From positions 137,607,578 through 137,671,577 of the forward strand of contig CAKMRJ010005523.1 in the NCBI GenBank assembly GCA_928212115.1: a stretch of 64,000 bases of DNA, written 5' to 3'. This document shows, one piece after another, positions 47,459-57,897 of the stretch (within the stretch, counting starts at the first letter, position 1; every line of letters starts with the position of its first letter). The notes beneath the pieces are model-generated. The model had not been told where the DNA came from. It did no database searches and worked only from the letters and a program-made list of their open reading frames with translations. The translations under genes were made by a program, and so were the position numbers. The DNA comes from Lactuca virosa. Taxonomy: Eukaryota > Streptophyta > Magnoliopsida > Asterales > Asteraceae.

Positions 47459-48386
47459 CTAGGTTGTTTGTTGTTTTTTTTTGTGCAAACAGCTTGAAAA
47501 AAAATCGTTTTTATGTTTTCTGCTCGTATGAAAGTTTGCACATTTGTTGCTGGAAATGGACTAGAAACATTACCCTAAACTGTTTTGATGTTTTAAAGCT
47601 TGTTTTAGATGGTGTAATGTTTATGCTAATCCATTTACAATGTCAATTATTAAAATTACAAGTTTTTTTTAAGTGTAATTTTTTATTCTTGAAAGTGTTC
47701 ATATTCATGTTCTTGAACTTATGAAGATTAGATGATCATAGGAATTGTTTGTAACCTTCATGGTAGTTTAATTCATGATCATAATGTGTTTAATGGAGTC
47801 CATAACTTGTCCTCAAGTTATGGAAAACCCAAAAGTCTCACTTTTATTAAAGCCATTAAAAGAACACAAGAGTTACAAAAATGAAGAGTCTTCATTTTTA
47901 TTACTCAATTAATTCATAAGTTATAAGAAATGAAAAGTTTTGGAAGTTTAAAAAACTTGCCCTCAAGTTTTGGAACATGTAAAGTCTTGATTAAAACTTT
48001 AGTTCCAACCCTTAGAATTTTAAAAGTTAAAATTCAACCCTTATACTTTATAATATTATAAGTTACTAATATATATATATATGTATAACGTCAAGTCGTC
48101 TTACCGCTAGTACGCCTCATTCACGAAGCCGGTCTATAAGGGGGGTATAAGGTTGTTGCCTATAAAATGGCAACTTAATGGGTGTCCACTCTCACCCACC
48201 GCTTCCTTGATCGGTGGAGGGTCGTTAGCCGAACGGGTAAGACAAGGACTTATAAATTCTCATTAAAAGTATGATGAATATTATAAGTAACTAAATGCTT
48301 TTATTAAATTCCCAATCTTAGTTACTTTAGGAAAATGTGAATAAGGTGCTAATCCATGAAATTACACTTTACACTTTGTTTAAGTC

Positions 48387-48422
48387 GTTGGTGGAGCGTG
48401 TGTGGTTAACCGGCACACTAAC
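48387..48422 (+). promoter_or_regulatory. CopE leader hairpin 1 with palindromic loop
   Basis: Arms GTTGGTG and CACTAAC pair over 7 bp with one G-U. The 22-base loop contains the self-complementary GGTTAACC. A proposed RNA structure; not shown to function. Confidence 0.55.
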
Positions 48423-48469
48423 TTGGACTTAACAAGGTAGGTAAAGGGTGACTTAAGGTTTACCATAGC

Positions 48470-48505
48470 ATCGGTGGAGCGTGTGTGGTTTACCGGCACA
48501 TCGAT
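48470..48505 (+). promoter_or_regulatory. CopE leader hairpin 2, tandem copy of hairpin 1
   Basis: Arms ATCGGTG and CATCGAT pair over 7 bp with one G-U. The loop is the same as in hairpin 1 except GGTTTACC in place of GGTTAACC. Confidence 0.55.
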
Positions 48506-48716
48506 TGAGTGATAAACCTTGAGGGTACCAAGTGATTTGCATGGTTACTTCACACCTCGTTTTGTGATCCTCGGTATCCCAGTCACAAAACTTGGAGGGC
48601 ACACTCGAGATTGAAACATGCCTTTGAAAAGTTCATTGAATCTCAAAAGAATCTAGGAATTTCTAAGAACCAATTAAAAACCTAATATTTATATTTCGTT
48701 TTTCATGGTGGAAATT

Positions 48717-48734
48717 GGTGAATCGTCATTCACC
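48717..48734 (+). promoter_or_regulatory. CopE leader hairpin 3
   Basis: GGTGAATCGTCATTCACC: a 7-bp perfect stem with a CGTC tetraloop. In CopC the stem is GGTAAAT/ATTTACC with the same loop, a compensated change. Confidence 0.6.
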
Positions 48735-48741
48735 TACCTTT

Positions 48742-48795
48742 CAAATATGTTATAGCTTGGATTACGGCATACCTTTTCTAAGTTATAATATATTG
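48742..48795 (+). promoter_or_regulatory. CopE leader hairpin 4
   Basis: A 16-bp stem (48742-48758 with 48780-48795) with two G-U pairs and one bulged A. The loop begins GGATTACGGCAT. Stem bases differ among CopA, CopC, CopD and CopE, yet pairing is kept. Confidence 0.6.
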
Positions 48796-48883
48796 TGATT
48801 GGATTCTAGCCTTAATATTACATTTGGGTGTTTTTATTAAGGACTCTCTTAATATCTAAACTAATCTTGTTCTCTTCTTTCAG

Positions 48884-49800
48884 ATGTCTTCAAACAATGC
48901 TGCTTCTGGCTCTAATCCTAATGGCTCCTTTACCCTTATGAACTTGTGTGGGAAAGTCACTTTTGATGGATCCAACTTCAATGAATGGATCAGAAACATC
49001 AGGATGATTACCCGCTACGAGGACAAAGAATATGTCCTTGACAAGGAGCTTAAGGAGATTGATGAGACCACTGCAACTCCCCAGGAGATCGCTGACTTCC
49101 GGGCACATGAAAGGGATGCTACAAAAGTGGCATGCATCATGTTGGCCACCATGACAGCGGAACTCCAAAAGTCCTATGAGGACTTCTACCCTTTTGAAAT
49201 GCACCAAGATCTGATGGAAAGATACCATCAAAGTGCACGACAAGAGAGGTATGAAATCATATGCTCTATCATAACAACCATGATGAAGGACGGGGAATCC
49301 GTCACGAGCCACATGCAGAAAATGCAAAGGTATGTGGATCGGTTGCTGAAGCTTAATGTGAACTTCCCTGAGGAGCTTGCAATAGATATCATTTTGCACT
49401 CCTTACCATCGTGATATGATCAATTCCGCATGACATATCACATGAATAAGGAAGAGGTCACACTCAGCAAACTTCAGGGACTCCTCAAGACCGCAGAAAC
49501 AGGTCTTAAGGGTAAGTCGGTTGTTAACACTCCTACTCCAAACTCCGCCCCGGTTTGGCAATCGGGAAAGGTAGAGGGAAGAAGAGGAAGAGCTCTTCGA
49601 AGGGTACCAAGGCTAGGACCCTTGATGGCTCTTCTTCAAGTGGAACCAAGAAAGGTTTTCGTCACTCCTTCTTTTGACCCAAAGAGCTGAATGCTTCTAT
49701 TGCCATGAAAAGTCACATTGGAAGCGGAACTGCCCAAAGTACCAGCAAGATGTGAAGGATGGGAAAGTTAAACCCAACCATGCAGGTATTTACACTATCT
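48884..49800 (+). pseudogene. gag: CopE gag with zinc knuckle (stop and indels)
   Basis: ATG 48884 begins MSSNNAASGSNPNGSF, identical to CopB in its first 90 residues. A TGA replaces Cys at 49412-49414 in LPSCYDQF. Single-base changes near 49555, 49658, 49680 and 49686 shift the frame between the gag body and the zinc knuckle (CFYCHEKSHWKRNC, 49692-49733). Confidence 0.92.
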
Positions 49801-52800
49801 TATCTAATAACTCACCCCATTCTAACTCTTGGGTCCTTGATACCGGTTGTGGTATTCATATCTGTTCTGATTTGCAGGGACTAAGAAGAAGTGAGAATGT
49901 GGAGCATGGAAGAATAAACTTAATCATGGGGAATAGGAAAGCTTTACCTGTCACCAAGATTGGAGTTTATACTTTATTGCTAAGTAGTGGGTTTAGTTTA
50001 GATTTGAATAAGTGTTGTTATTCGCCAGAAATGGCAAGAAATATTATTTCCTTTCATGCATTGTATAAACAAGGTTTCACCTTTTCATTTGATGATGAAG
50101 TTGGTTCGATTAATGCTTTCTTTAATAATGTTCTTTATTTTAAAGCATTACCTTGTGATGGTGTGTATGAAACTGTATCTGTGGTTGATAACTTAGGAAA
50201 TAATGTATTGTGTATTGATTTGTTAATGATAATAACTTGGATAAAGCATCATTATGGCATTGTCGTCTTGGACATATAAGCAAGAAACGCATAGGCCAAC
50301 TCCAAAAGGATGGAGTATTGGAGTCATTTGACCTAAAGTCAGATGATAGTTGCGAATCATGCTTACTTGGAAAAATGACAAAGTCACCCTTCACAGGTTC
50401 TTGTGAGAGGGGTGAAGGTTTGTTGGATCTTATACACACGGATGTGTGTGGGCCCTTCAAACATGCCACAAGGGATGCTAATCGTTATTATTTGACTTTT
50501 ACTGATGATTACAGTAGATATGGATATGTCTACTTAATCAAGCATAAGTCAGAGACTTTTGAGAGGTTTAAAGAGTTTAAACAGGAAGTCGAGAATCAAT
50601 TGGGCAGGAACATTAAGATGCTTTGATCCGATCGAGGTGGTGAGTATCTTAGTTCAGAGTTCCTCGACTATCTTAGGGAATGTGGGATTGTCTCACAATT
50701 GACACCTCCCAGGACACCGCAGTTGAATGGTGTAGCTGAGAGGCGTAATCGAACCTTGTTGGATATGGTTCGTTCCATGATGAGTCGAGCTTCGCTACCA
50801 ATCTCATTTTGGGGGTATGCCTTAGAGACTGCCGCCCATATCCTTAATCTAGTTCCCACAAAGAAAGTTGCCAAAACTCCTCATGAGATGTGGACTGGTA
50901 AAGTACCCAAACTAGACCACATTAAGATTTGGGGTTGCGAGGCTTTCGTGAGACGTGAGACTCATGATAAGCTCGAACCTCGAAGTGAGAGGTGTATTTT
51001 CATCGGCTACCCACAGAAATCCTTTGGTTACCTCTTCTACAGACCTAGTGAGAATGTGGTCTTTGTAGCTAGGAGGGCTTTCTTTCGAGAGAGAGAGTTC
51101 ATAAGCCAAGGAGACAGTGGGAGGCAAGTTGACCTTGAAGAAATTCAAGAGTCAAGTGGTGAAGGAACTTCAAACCCTAGCACTCAACTTGAGGAGGAAA
51201 CTTCTGTTGAGCCAATTGACAAGTCTGTACCTCTGAGGCGTTCCACAAGGGTTAGGAATGCACCTGAGCATTACTATGGATTCCATATTACTGCGGAAGG
51301 TGATACACTTATCAGTGATGAGACACTGATAGGTCTGGATGAACCTAACAGTTACGCGGAAGCCATGGCAGGCCCTGAGTCAGCCAAGTGGAAAGAGGCA
51401 ATGGACAGCGAGATACAGTCCATGTATGACAATCAAGTTTGGAACTTGGTTGAGAATGTACCAGGTCGTAAGACTGTAGGGTGCAAATGGATCTTCAAGA
51501 AGAAGACCGACATGGATGGTAATGTACACACTTATAAGGCACGACTGGTTGCAAAGGGTTTCTCACAAACTCCGGGAGTTGATTATGATGAGACCTTTTC
51601 TCCAGTGGCCAAGATTAAGTCTATTAGGGTTCTGTTAGCCATAGCCGCATTTCATGACTATGAAATATGGCAAATGGATGTCAAAACCGCTTTCCTTAAT
51701 GGAAGTTGGCTGAGGATGTTAACATGAGTCAGCCAGAGGGTTTTGTCAACACAGAGTACCCTAATAGAGTGTGTAAGCTTGAGAAATCCATTTATGGGTT
51801 AAAGCAAGCACCTCGCAGATGGAATCTTTGCTTTGATGAGAAAGTCAAGGAATTTGGCTTTTCTAGGAGTGAAGATGAATCTTGTGTATATGTCAAGGCT
51901 AGTGGGAGTATAGTTAGCTTTTTGGTATTGTATGTGGATGACATACTACTCATAGGAAATGACATCCCAACTCTGCAGGAAGTTAAGTCCTGGCTTGGGA
52001 AGTGTTTCTCTATGAAGGACCTAGGAGAAGCTGCCTATATTCTAGGGATAAGGATCTTGAGAGACCGGAGTAAAAGACTAATTGGACTTAGTCAGAGTAC
52101 CTACTTGGATAAGGTGCTGAAGAGATTCGGCATGCAGGACTCCAAGAAAGGAGAGTTACCCATCCAGAGTAACGCCAGATTGAGTAAGACACAAAGCCCT
52201 AGTACTGAGGCTGAGATAGCAGAAATGAGTCGAATACCTTATGCTTCGGCTGTAGGATCGATCATGTATGCTATGACGTGTACTCGACCTGATGTAGCCT
52301 TTGCTTTGAGCATGGTTAGCAGGTATCAGGGGAACCCTGGCAAGCACACTGGACTGCGGTAAAGAATATCCTCAAGTACCTACGGAGGACTAAGGACTGG
52401 GTCCTTACCCTCGGTGGGAGTGAAGACTTGAGAGTTGTAGGGTATAGTGATGCTAGCTTTCAGACTGATAGGGATAATTTCCGCTCTCAGTCAGGCTGGG
52501 TCTTTACCTTAAATGGAGGAGCAATTTCTTGGAAGAGTTCCAAGAAAGAGACAGTGGCTGATTCAACTTGCGAATCAGAGTATATAGCAGCTAGCGAGGC
52601 AGCAAAGGAGGCGATATGGCTGAAGAACTTCATTGGAGACCTTGGAGTTGTACCAGCTATTAAAGAGCCAATGGAAATTTTCTGTGATAGTGAAAGTGCA
52701 GTTGCCTTAGCCAAGGAACCAAGGGATCACGGGAGATCCAGACACATCGACAGAAAATACCATTTCATCAGACATCGAATAGAAGAAGGACTCCTCGTGG

Positions 52801-52922
52801 CAAAGAGGGTATCATCGGATGAGAATCCAGCAGATCCCCTCACGAAGGGACTGACTCGGGTTAAGCATCTCCAGCATGCTCGGAGCATAGGGCTGAAGGA
52901 TGATATTAGATTTAGTAGTTAG
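49800..52922 (+). pseudogene. pol: CopE pol: protease, integrase, RT, RNase H (broken)
   Basis: Protease DTG at 49839-49847. The pre-integrase domain is LWHCRLGH (about 50247-50275). In the integrase core the first Asp is at 50441 and the second in SDRGGEY at 50630, followed by NGVAERRNR. RT has YVDD at 51931-51942. RNase H has GYSDASFQTD with Asp at 52448 and SRHIDRKYHFIRH near the end; the stop is TAG 52920. Breaks: one base lost at about 50219, TGA at 50624-50626 in place of Arg just before SDRGG, one base lost at about 51704 and one at about 52341. Against CopB each break is a one-base difference, so the ancestral frame can be followed without gaps. Confidence 0.93.
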
Positions 52923-53745
52923 ATAACCTTGAAATTTGTAAAGTGTAATTGACATTAGATGATGAATAAAAGGTGTTTTATTTATGAGTAAAGTGTTGCT
53001 ATCTCTTGTCGATCGTTTACTATATTTCTTTTGCATGTTTTGACTTCCAGAATAATTATGTTTGGTATATCATATTATTCGAACCTCCACAGTCGGTCAT
53101 ATGTCGGAAGTAGGTATGAATCAAGACTGTCATGATTGGTTGCAGAGGTCTAAGTTGTTGGACATGGCTACAACACTCATGAGTGCTCATAAGTTCTGAG
53201 CATTTGACTCAACCCACGCTCACTGGAATCACTTCATGGAATTTATCTCGAGTGATCGTGAGACGGTAATATCATATAAGTCTTCAAACCTAGAGATATG
53301 ATTTGTTACTTATGAGTTGGTTATGCATTGATTGTACGTTAACGCATTGGTAACTCGATGTTATAAAACGTGCTTTTGTGTATAATTCAATGAGTGGTAG
53401 AACAAACATATGAGTCGAAGTTTATCTGTTCCTTCTTGGATTAGAAGCTGATATTGGGCCCCTCGATGATTTTGTTTTGACCTATGTACCGGGCCCGGTC
53501 AGAACTAAGTTGATGTGTTCAATTAAGTTCTTTGTCAAACAAATCGGAAATCGGGAAACAAACTGCTGGACAATAAGTAAGACATTGTTCCATGTATTTG
53601 TGCGGCTGATATCTAGAACAGAGGATTATATGATCACTTATCTTAAATGGCGTATCATCATCTTCTCAGTTCCGAGAGACCTTGAAAGAGCTACGATTGT
53701 CGATCGGTTCCTGAAGTATTGCAGTTATAGTTATTAGACTTATCC
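52923..53745 (+). other. CopE 3' untranslated region
   Basis: Non-coding stretch between pol and PPT, shared with the other copia elements. Confidence 0.75.
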
Positions 53746-53756
53746 AAGTGGGAGAC
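53746..53756 (+). other. CopE polypurine tract
   Basis: AAGTGGGAGAC, directly before the 3' LTR. Confidence 0.88.
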
Positions 53757-54529
53757 TGTTGGATAAGGTGTATAAGTCCATAACTATTTCTGGTATGTAC
53801 TTGACCCGACCCGGCATGGTCCATTTGGGTTGCATGGCACCATGCAATTGGATAAACTAAAATGAGAGAAATAACACTTATGGTTTATTAATATATTATA
53901 AGTTCTAATATATTAATAATATTATTTAATTAGTTTGATCAAGAATTAATTTAGAATTAATTAAGTGATCAAAAGATAACTAATTAAATATATGGGTAGA
54001 TTATGTAAATCTTTCATATCTTATATAGTGGGCTAAAAGGCTCCATGGATTATCAAGTTGGGTTCCACCCATAGGATGCTCCATGGAGGCTCCATGGGAG
54101 TTACAAACCCATGGGTCATGGAAATGAAGAGTCATGCCACATTAGGGTTTACATGGTGTAACCCTAGATGTGACACACTATATAAGCAACATGTTCTCCA
54201 CCAAAATCGGCGACACTAAGAAACAAGAGGGCTAGAGCCGATTTTGAAAGTGTAAGATTCTCTCAAAGTTTACTCCTTTGCATTTGGTGTTGTGTGAAGC
54301 ATTTGAGGCATCACACTTGGGGTGCTAGGCTCACAAGGTTTCAAGGATCATAATCAACAACAAGGTAAGTTATTCTATCTTTCATTCAAGTTCAAAATGT
54401 TCCCCATGTATGCTAGATAGGAATATAACCTTGGAATTCAACTTTGCATGATTATTAGACAAACATAGATCCAAGGTTATTAGGGTTGCATGTACACTTA
54501 GGAAGTGTTAGAATGCTCAAAACCCATCA
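53757..54529 (+). repeat. CopE 3' LTR
   Basis: 773 bp, same ends as the 5' LTR; TATA box at 54179-54186. Confidence 0.96.
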
Positions 54530-55270
54530 AAGGTTGAATTTTAACTTATAATAACTTTTATATAGAGATATATAGATATATATATATAGATATATAATAT
54601 ATATAATATATATATATAACTTATATACTATAAAGTATAAGGGTTGAATTTTAAACTTTTAAAATTCTAGGGTTTGGAATTAAAGTATTCTAAAGTGACT
54701 TTACAAATTCCAAAACTTGAGGGCAAGTTTTGAAACTATTCAAAACCTTTCATTTCTATAACTTATGAGTTTTAATGACTTTTAAGGAAAATACTTTTGG
54801 AATTCCGTAACTTGAGGACAAGTTATGGAGTCCATTAAAAGGCATTTAGATCAATAATTAAACTAACAAACAATGTCAAAAATATTATGATCTAGCAAAA
54901 CTCATAAGCATGGATAATTCACATCAACAATTTTCAAGAATCATATAAACTAATATAAAACTTGAAACTTTGACAATTATCTTTGAAATTGGATTAGCAT
55001 GATCATTACCACATCAAAAACAAGTTTATAAGTACAAAACAGTTTAGTGTAATGATCCTAGTCCAATTCTAGCCTTAAAACTCGAAAATTTGCACTCAGG
55101 AGCACCAACTCGTCGAGTGCATGAACAGACTCGGCGAGTTGGTTAAATTTGTGAGGGGACTCGGCGAGTTCCCCAGTGGACTCGGCGAGTCCACTGAACA
55201 GTGAGCAGAAATTCGATTTTCAAGCAATTTGAAAGCAAGTAGCATCAAGTATAATTGAAAACAAGCCTAG
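54530..55270 (-). other. CopD leader, PBS-proximal part
   Basis: It continues the CopD leader after CopE. AT-rich tract at 54570-54624. The block GGTTGAATTTTAA appears twice (54532 and 54637), a small local duplication around the AT tract. ACTCGGCGAGT palindromes at 55105-55195. Confidence 0.72.
55105..55195. repeat. Cluster of ACTCGGCGAGT palindromes in CopD leader
   Basis: Four copies: ACTCGTCGAGTGC, GACTCGGCGAGTTGG, GACTCGGCGAGTTCC and GACTCGGCGAGTCC. The same cluster occurs in CopC (33635-33725) at the same distance from the PBS, but not in CopB or CopE. Confidence 0.87.
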
Positions 55271-55282
55271 GCTCTGATACCA
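55271..55282 (-). other. CopD primer binding site
   Basis: TGGTATCAGAGC on the minus strand, one base from the LTR. Confidence 0.9.
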
Positions 55283-55283
55283 C

Positions 55284-56062
55284 TGATGGGTTTTGAGCAT
55301 TCTAACAGTCCTAAGGTATACATGCAACCCTAGAAACCTTGGATCTATGTTTTCTCTATTATACATGCAAACTTTCATTTTCCAATGTTTCATCCTAACT
55401 AGCATACCATGAAGTATATGTAATACAAAAATCTAGTAGAATGACATACCTTTTCTTGTAGCTTGATTCCTTAAACCTTTAAGAGCCTAGCACCCCAAGT
55501 GTGATGCCTCAAATGCTTCACACAACACCACCAACAATTGGAAGAACTTGAGAGAAGTATCCTTGCACTCACAAAATCGGCTAGCCCTCTTTTCCTTTCA
55601 CTTAAGTGCCAATTTTGGTAGCTAGGGGGTTCTTTATATAGTGTGACAAACTAGGGTTACACAATGTAAACGCTAATGACCTTCCATATCCATCATGCTC
55701 CATAGGTTAAAACCTCCATGGAGTATCCACGGGTCACCACATGGGTTTAGCCCAACATAAAGGATTATGGATCATAAGCCCCTATATAAGAATGAATGAT
55801 TTACACAATCTATCCCATTTATTTAATTAGTCTCTTTTGATCACAAAATTAATTCCAAACTAATTCTTGATCAATACTAATTAAATAATATGATTTCATA
55901 TTAATATATTAGAACTTATAATATATTAATAAATCATAATATCCTCTTCTCAAAAGTTCATCCTTATAAATTGTTTCGGTGCATGCAACCCAAATGGACC
56001 ATGCTACTCTCGGGTCAAGTACATACCAATTATAGTTATGGACTTAGACACCTTATCCAACA
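55284..56062 (-). repeat. CopD 5' LTR (779 bp)
   Basis: On the minus strand it starts TGTTGGATAAGGTG and ends AACCCATCA. TATA box TATATAAAG inverted at 55632-55640. Confidence 0.95.
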
Positions 56063-56436
56063 ATATCACAACATCGGTTGTTGAACCAGTGATAAATAAA
56101 GTTGAATCCGAAGAAGGAAGCTACATTAAGACTGTAAATCAAGGTGAACTACAAAGGGTTAGGAAGAACAACACCGAAGAAGAGATTGAAAAAAATGGAT
56201 GCAAGTATGAGGAATTCATGAAATCTAAACCGCCAAGTCTTTTTGGAGAACCAACACTAGTGACAGTTATGGATTGGATCTATGAAATTGATATGGTGTT
56301 TGAAAGTTGCGGTTGTGGCGATAGACGGAAGACAATCTTCATAGCCAGACAACAATAGACTAGAGTGTTAAGCTGGTGGAAAGGATTGGCTGACACTATG
56401 CCAAATGGAAGTGATTAGTTGACACTATGCCAAACG
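56063..56436 (+). pseudogene. gag: GypC gag, N-terminal remnant
   Basis: Plus-strand frame after the CopD LTR encodes CKYEEFMKSKPPSLFGEP, MDWIYEIDMVFESCGC and, after a TAG at 56356-56358, RVLSWWKGLADTMP. This is the retrotransposon gag pattern of plant Ty3/gypsy elements (KPPxFxG, W...E...F...CGC, LSWW). Orientation and position match the GypC LTR, PBS and leader to the left of CopD. It ends abruptly near 56436. Confidence 0.82.
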
Positions 56437-57340
56437 ATTGGTAACAGCTACCCTGCTATTGTTCCTAATGATCAAATCAAGTTCACCATGCCTCAACTTC
56501 CTACTTCGTCTTAGTCCCTACACATAATAGCAAATGTGGATTCCATATCTTCTTAGGGTTGAAATTAGAAGCACCAACTTTTCCTTTCCTTTTTCCCTTA
56601 GCATTGGGATGAGAGGACCTTTTTCTTCTTGATATCACCTTCCCTAATAGCCAGAATAGGAGTTGTTGAACTTGTGTTCCTTGGTGAAATGATGCTTTCT
56701 TCAGTTGTATTGAGCATCCCATGCAGCTCCACGATACTCTTCTCTAAACCATTCATATAGTCGTTCATGGTGAACTGTTAGTATGTACTAGTCAAAGAGT
56801 TAAGAACGACATCAAATATCCAACTCTTGAGTGAATGGGAAGCCAAGACGTTCAATTATGTCAAAGTACCTATTTAACTTTAGCACATGGGTACTCACAA
56901 AACCATTCTCATGTTGCTTGCAACCTAGAATTGATTGCATCACCTTGAATCTCTCTATTCGAGCTTGTTATTGAAACATGTCTTTGAGTTGCTTGTTCAT
57001 GTCGTACGCCCCAAGGTTCTCATAACTCTTTTAGAGTTCAGAAGACACGGTTGCCAACATCATAAACGAGACCTCGATAGAGGGATAACGATGCTTTTCT
57101 TGTTTGACCGCTTCTTATTTAGTAGCATCGTCAGGAAGCTCATCTTCTACATACTCATCCAAAACATACTCCTTCTTTTCGTACCTCATATTGATCCTCA
57201 TGTTGTGAATCCAATCAAGGTAGTTAGGATCACTGAGCTTATCTCGTGAGAGGATTTGGATTAGAGAGAAGTTTTATGAAATGGTTGGTACAGAAAGAGG
57301 AGTAGCACCTAAACCAGGAGTCAACTATTTAAGAAAAAGA
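56437..57340 (-). pseudogene. gag: CopF fragment 2: ancient copia gag and protease piece
   Basis: Minus strand, many stops. Gag features: SDPNYLDWIHNMRINMRYE, EYVLDEYVEDELPDDATK, ELKKSYENLGAYDMNKQLKD and HVLKLNRYFDIIERLGFPF. A basic stretch (KGKRKGKVGASN) then runs directly into a protease-side remnant (HICYYV, LRHGELDLI), so the zinc knuckle is lost. The gag type differs from that of CopB-E. Together with 34592-35553 it makes a collinear gag-to-RT copia on the minus strand with the integrase missing. Confidence 0.75.
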
Positions 57341-57897
57341 AACACAATTAGTTTGATCAAGAAACCTTTTTAATATAATTACCCAATATCAAATTATTAA
57401 TCAAAAAGCTTGGATCCATATCTGGCTTCACAATGTAAAGAGGATTAGCCAAAAATTACACAATGAAGTTATTTAGGTGGACAAACTATTATAGTTCTCA
57501 ATCTCTATGAGATTCCTAGAAAACGAGATTTATTGACTTATGTCAATAGCATGTTAATCTCTTCTGATGCTCATTTAGTAATCATGACTGGATTAGTCAA
57601 TAATCATGAATCCAAATGGTGAATCGGCCAAGTAGAGTTATAATAGGATCCGGCTCAAGTAACACTTGAGAATCGTAATGTCCATATATCTTTCTTTGAC
57701 TATATTCTCCTATTGATGATCCGGTAAACCAGACACACTTACATCAAAGAGAATATACCACAAGGCATAATTTCCATGGAAACCATAAGATTCACATTAT
57801 TATTATAAAATGAGATTTTTTTACTAATTATTAAGTTAATATTTTTAACTCTGCACAATTGTCCTATCAAACCCTTTCGGTAACTCTACTTCAAAAC
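57341..57897 (-). other. CopF leader remnant
   Basis: Non-coding, with recognisable though worn leader blocks (a GGTAAACCAGACACAC-like block near 57732 and a stem-loop near 57428-57470). Cut off by the GypD LTR at 57898. Confidence 0.6.

Larger units (their letters stand above)
47459..48883 (+). other. CopE leader with four conserved hairpins
   Basis: Hairpins on the RNA strand: 48387-48422 and 48470-48505 (twin, loop with GTGTGTGGTTAACCGGCA or a one-base variant), 48717-48734 (GGTGAAT, loop CGTC, ATTCACC) and 48742-48795 (loop GGATTACGGCAT). Equivalents in the other copia leaders keep pairing despite base changes. A short AT tract is at 48069-48083. No coding frame is supported. Confidence 0.8.
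46674..54529 (+). mobile_element. CopE: youngest-looking full-length Ty1/copia element
   Basis: Plus strand: 5' LTR 46674-47445, PBS 47447-47458, leader to 48883, gag-pol 48884-52922, 3' untranslated region, PPT 53746-53756, 3' LTR 53757-54529. The two LTRs (772 and 773 bp) differ by about seven substitutions and one indel by eye, roughly 99 percent identical. The flanks AAGAC (46669-46673) and AAGGT (54530-54534) do not match, so a target duplication is not evident. Confidence 0.95.
40481..56062 (-). mobile_element. CopD: Ty1/copia element nested in GypC, interrupted by CopE
   Basis: Minus strand: 5' LTR 55284-56062, PBS 55271-55282, leader 54530-55270 and 45921-46673 (split by CopE), gag-pol 45920-42027, PPT 41169-41181, 3' LTR 40481-41168. 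The outer ~90 bp of the 3' LTR is missing, so no target duplication can be checked (right flank ATATC at 56063-56067). Confidence 0.92.
35554..56436 (+). mobile_element. GypC: Ty3/gypsy element, 5' half only, heavily interrupted
   Basis: Plus strand: 5' LTR 35554-40081 (holding a solo LTR at 37051-39070), PBS 40084-40096, leader to about 40480, then CopD (40481-56062), then the start of gag 56063-56436. It breaks off there and joins CopF sequence; the rest of gag, pol and the 3' LTR are missing from the window. The LTR without its insert is about 2.5 kb. Confidence 0.8.

Noticed and set aside
55601..56358. Host gene starting at 56038
   Set aside because: Its first codons lie in the CopD LTR; the rest is a gypsy gag fragment belonging to GypC.
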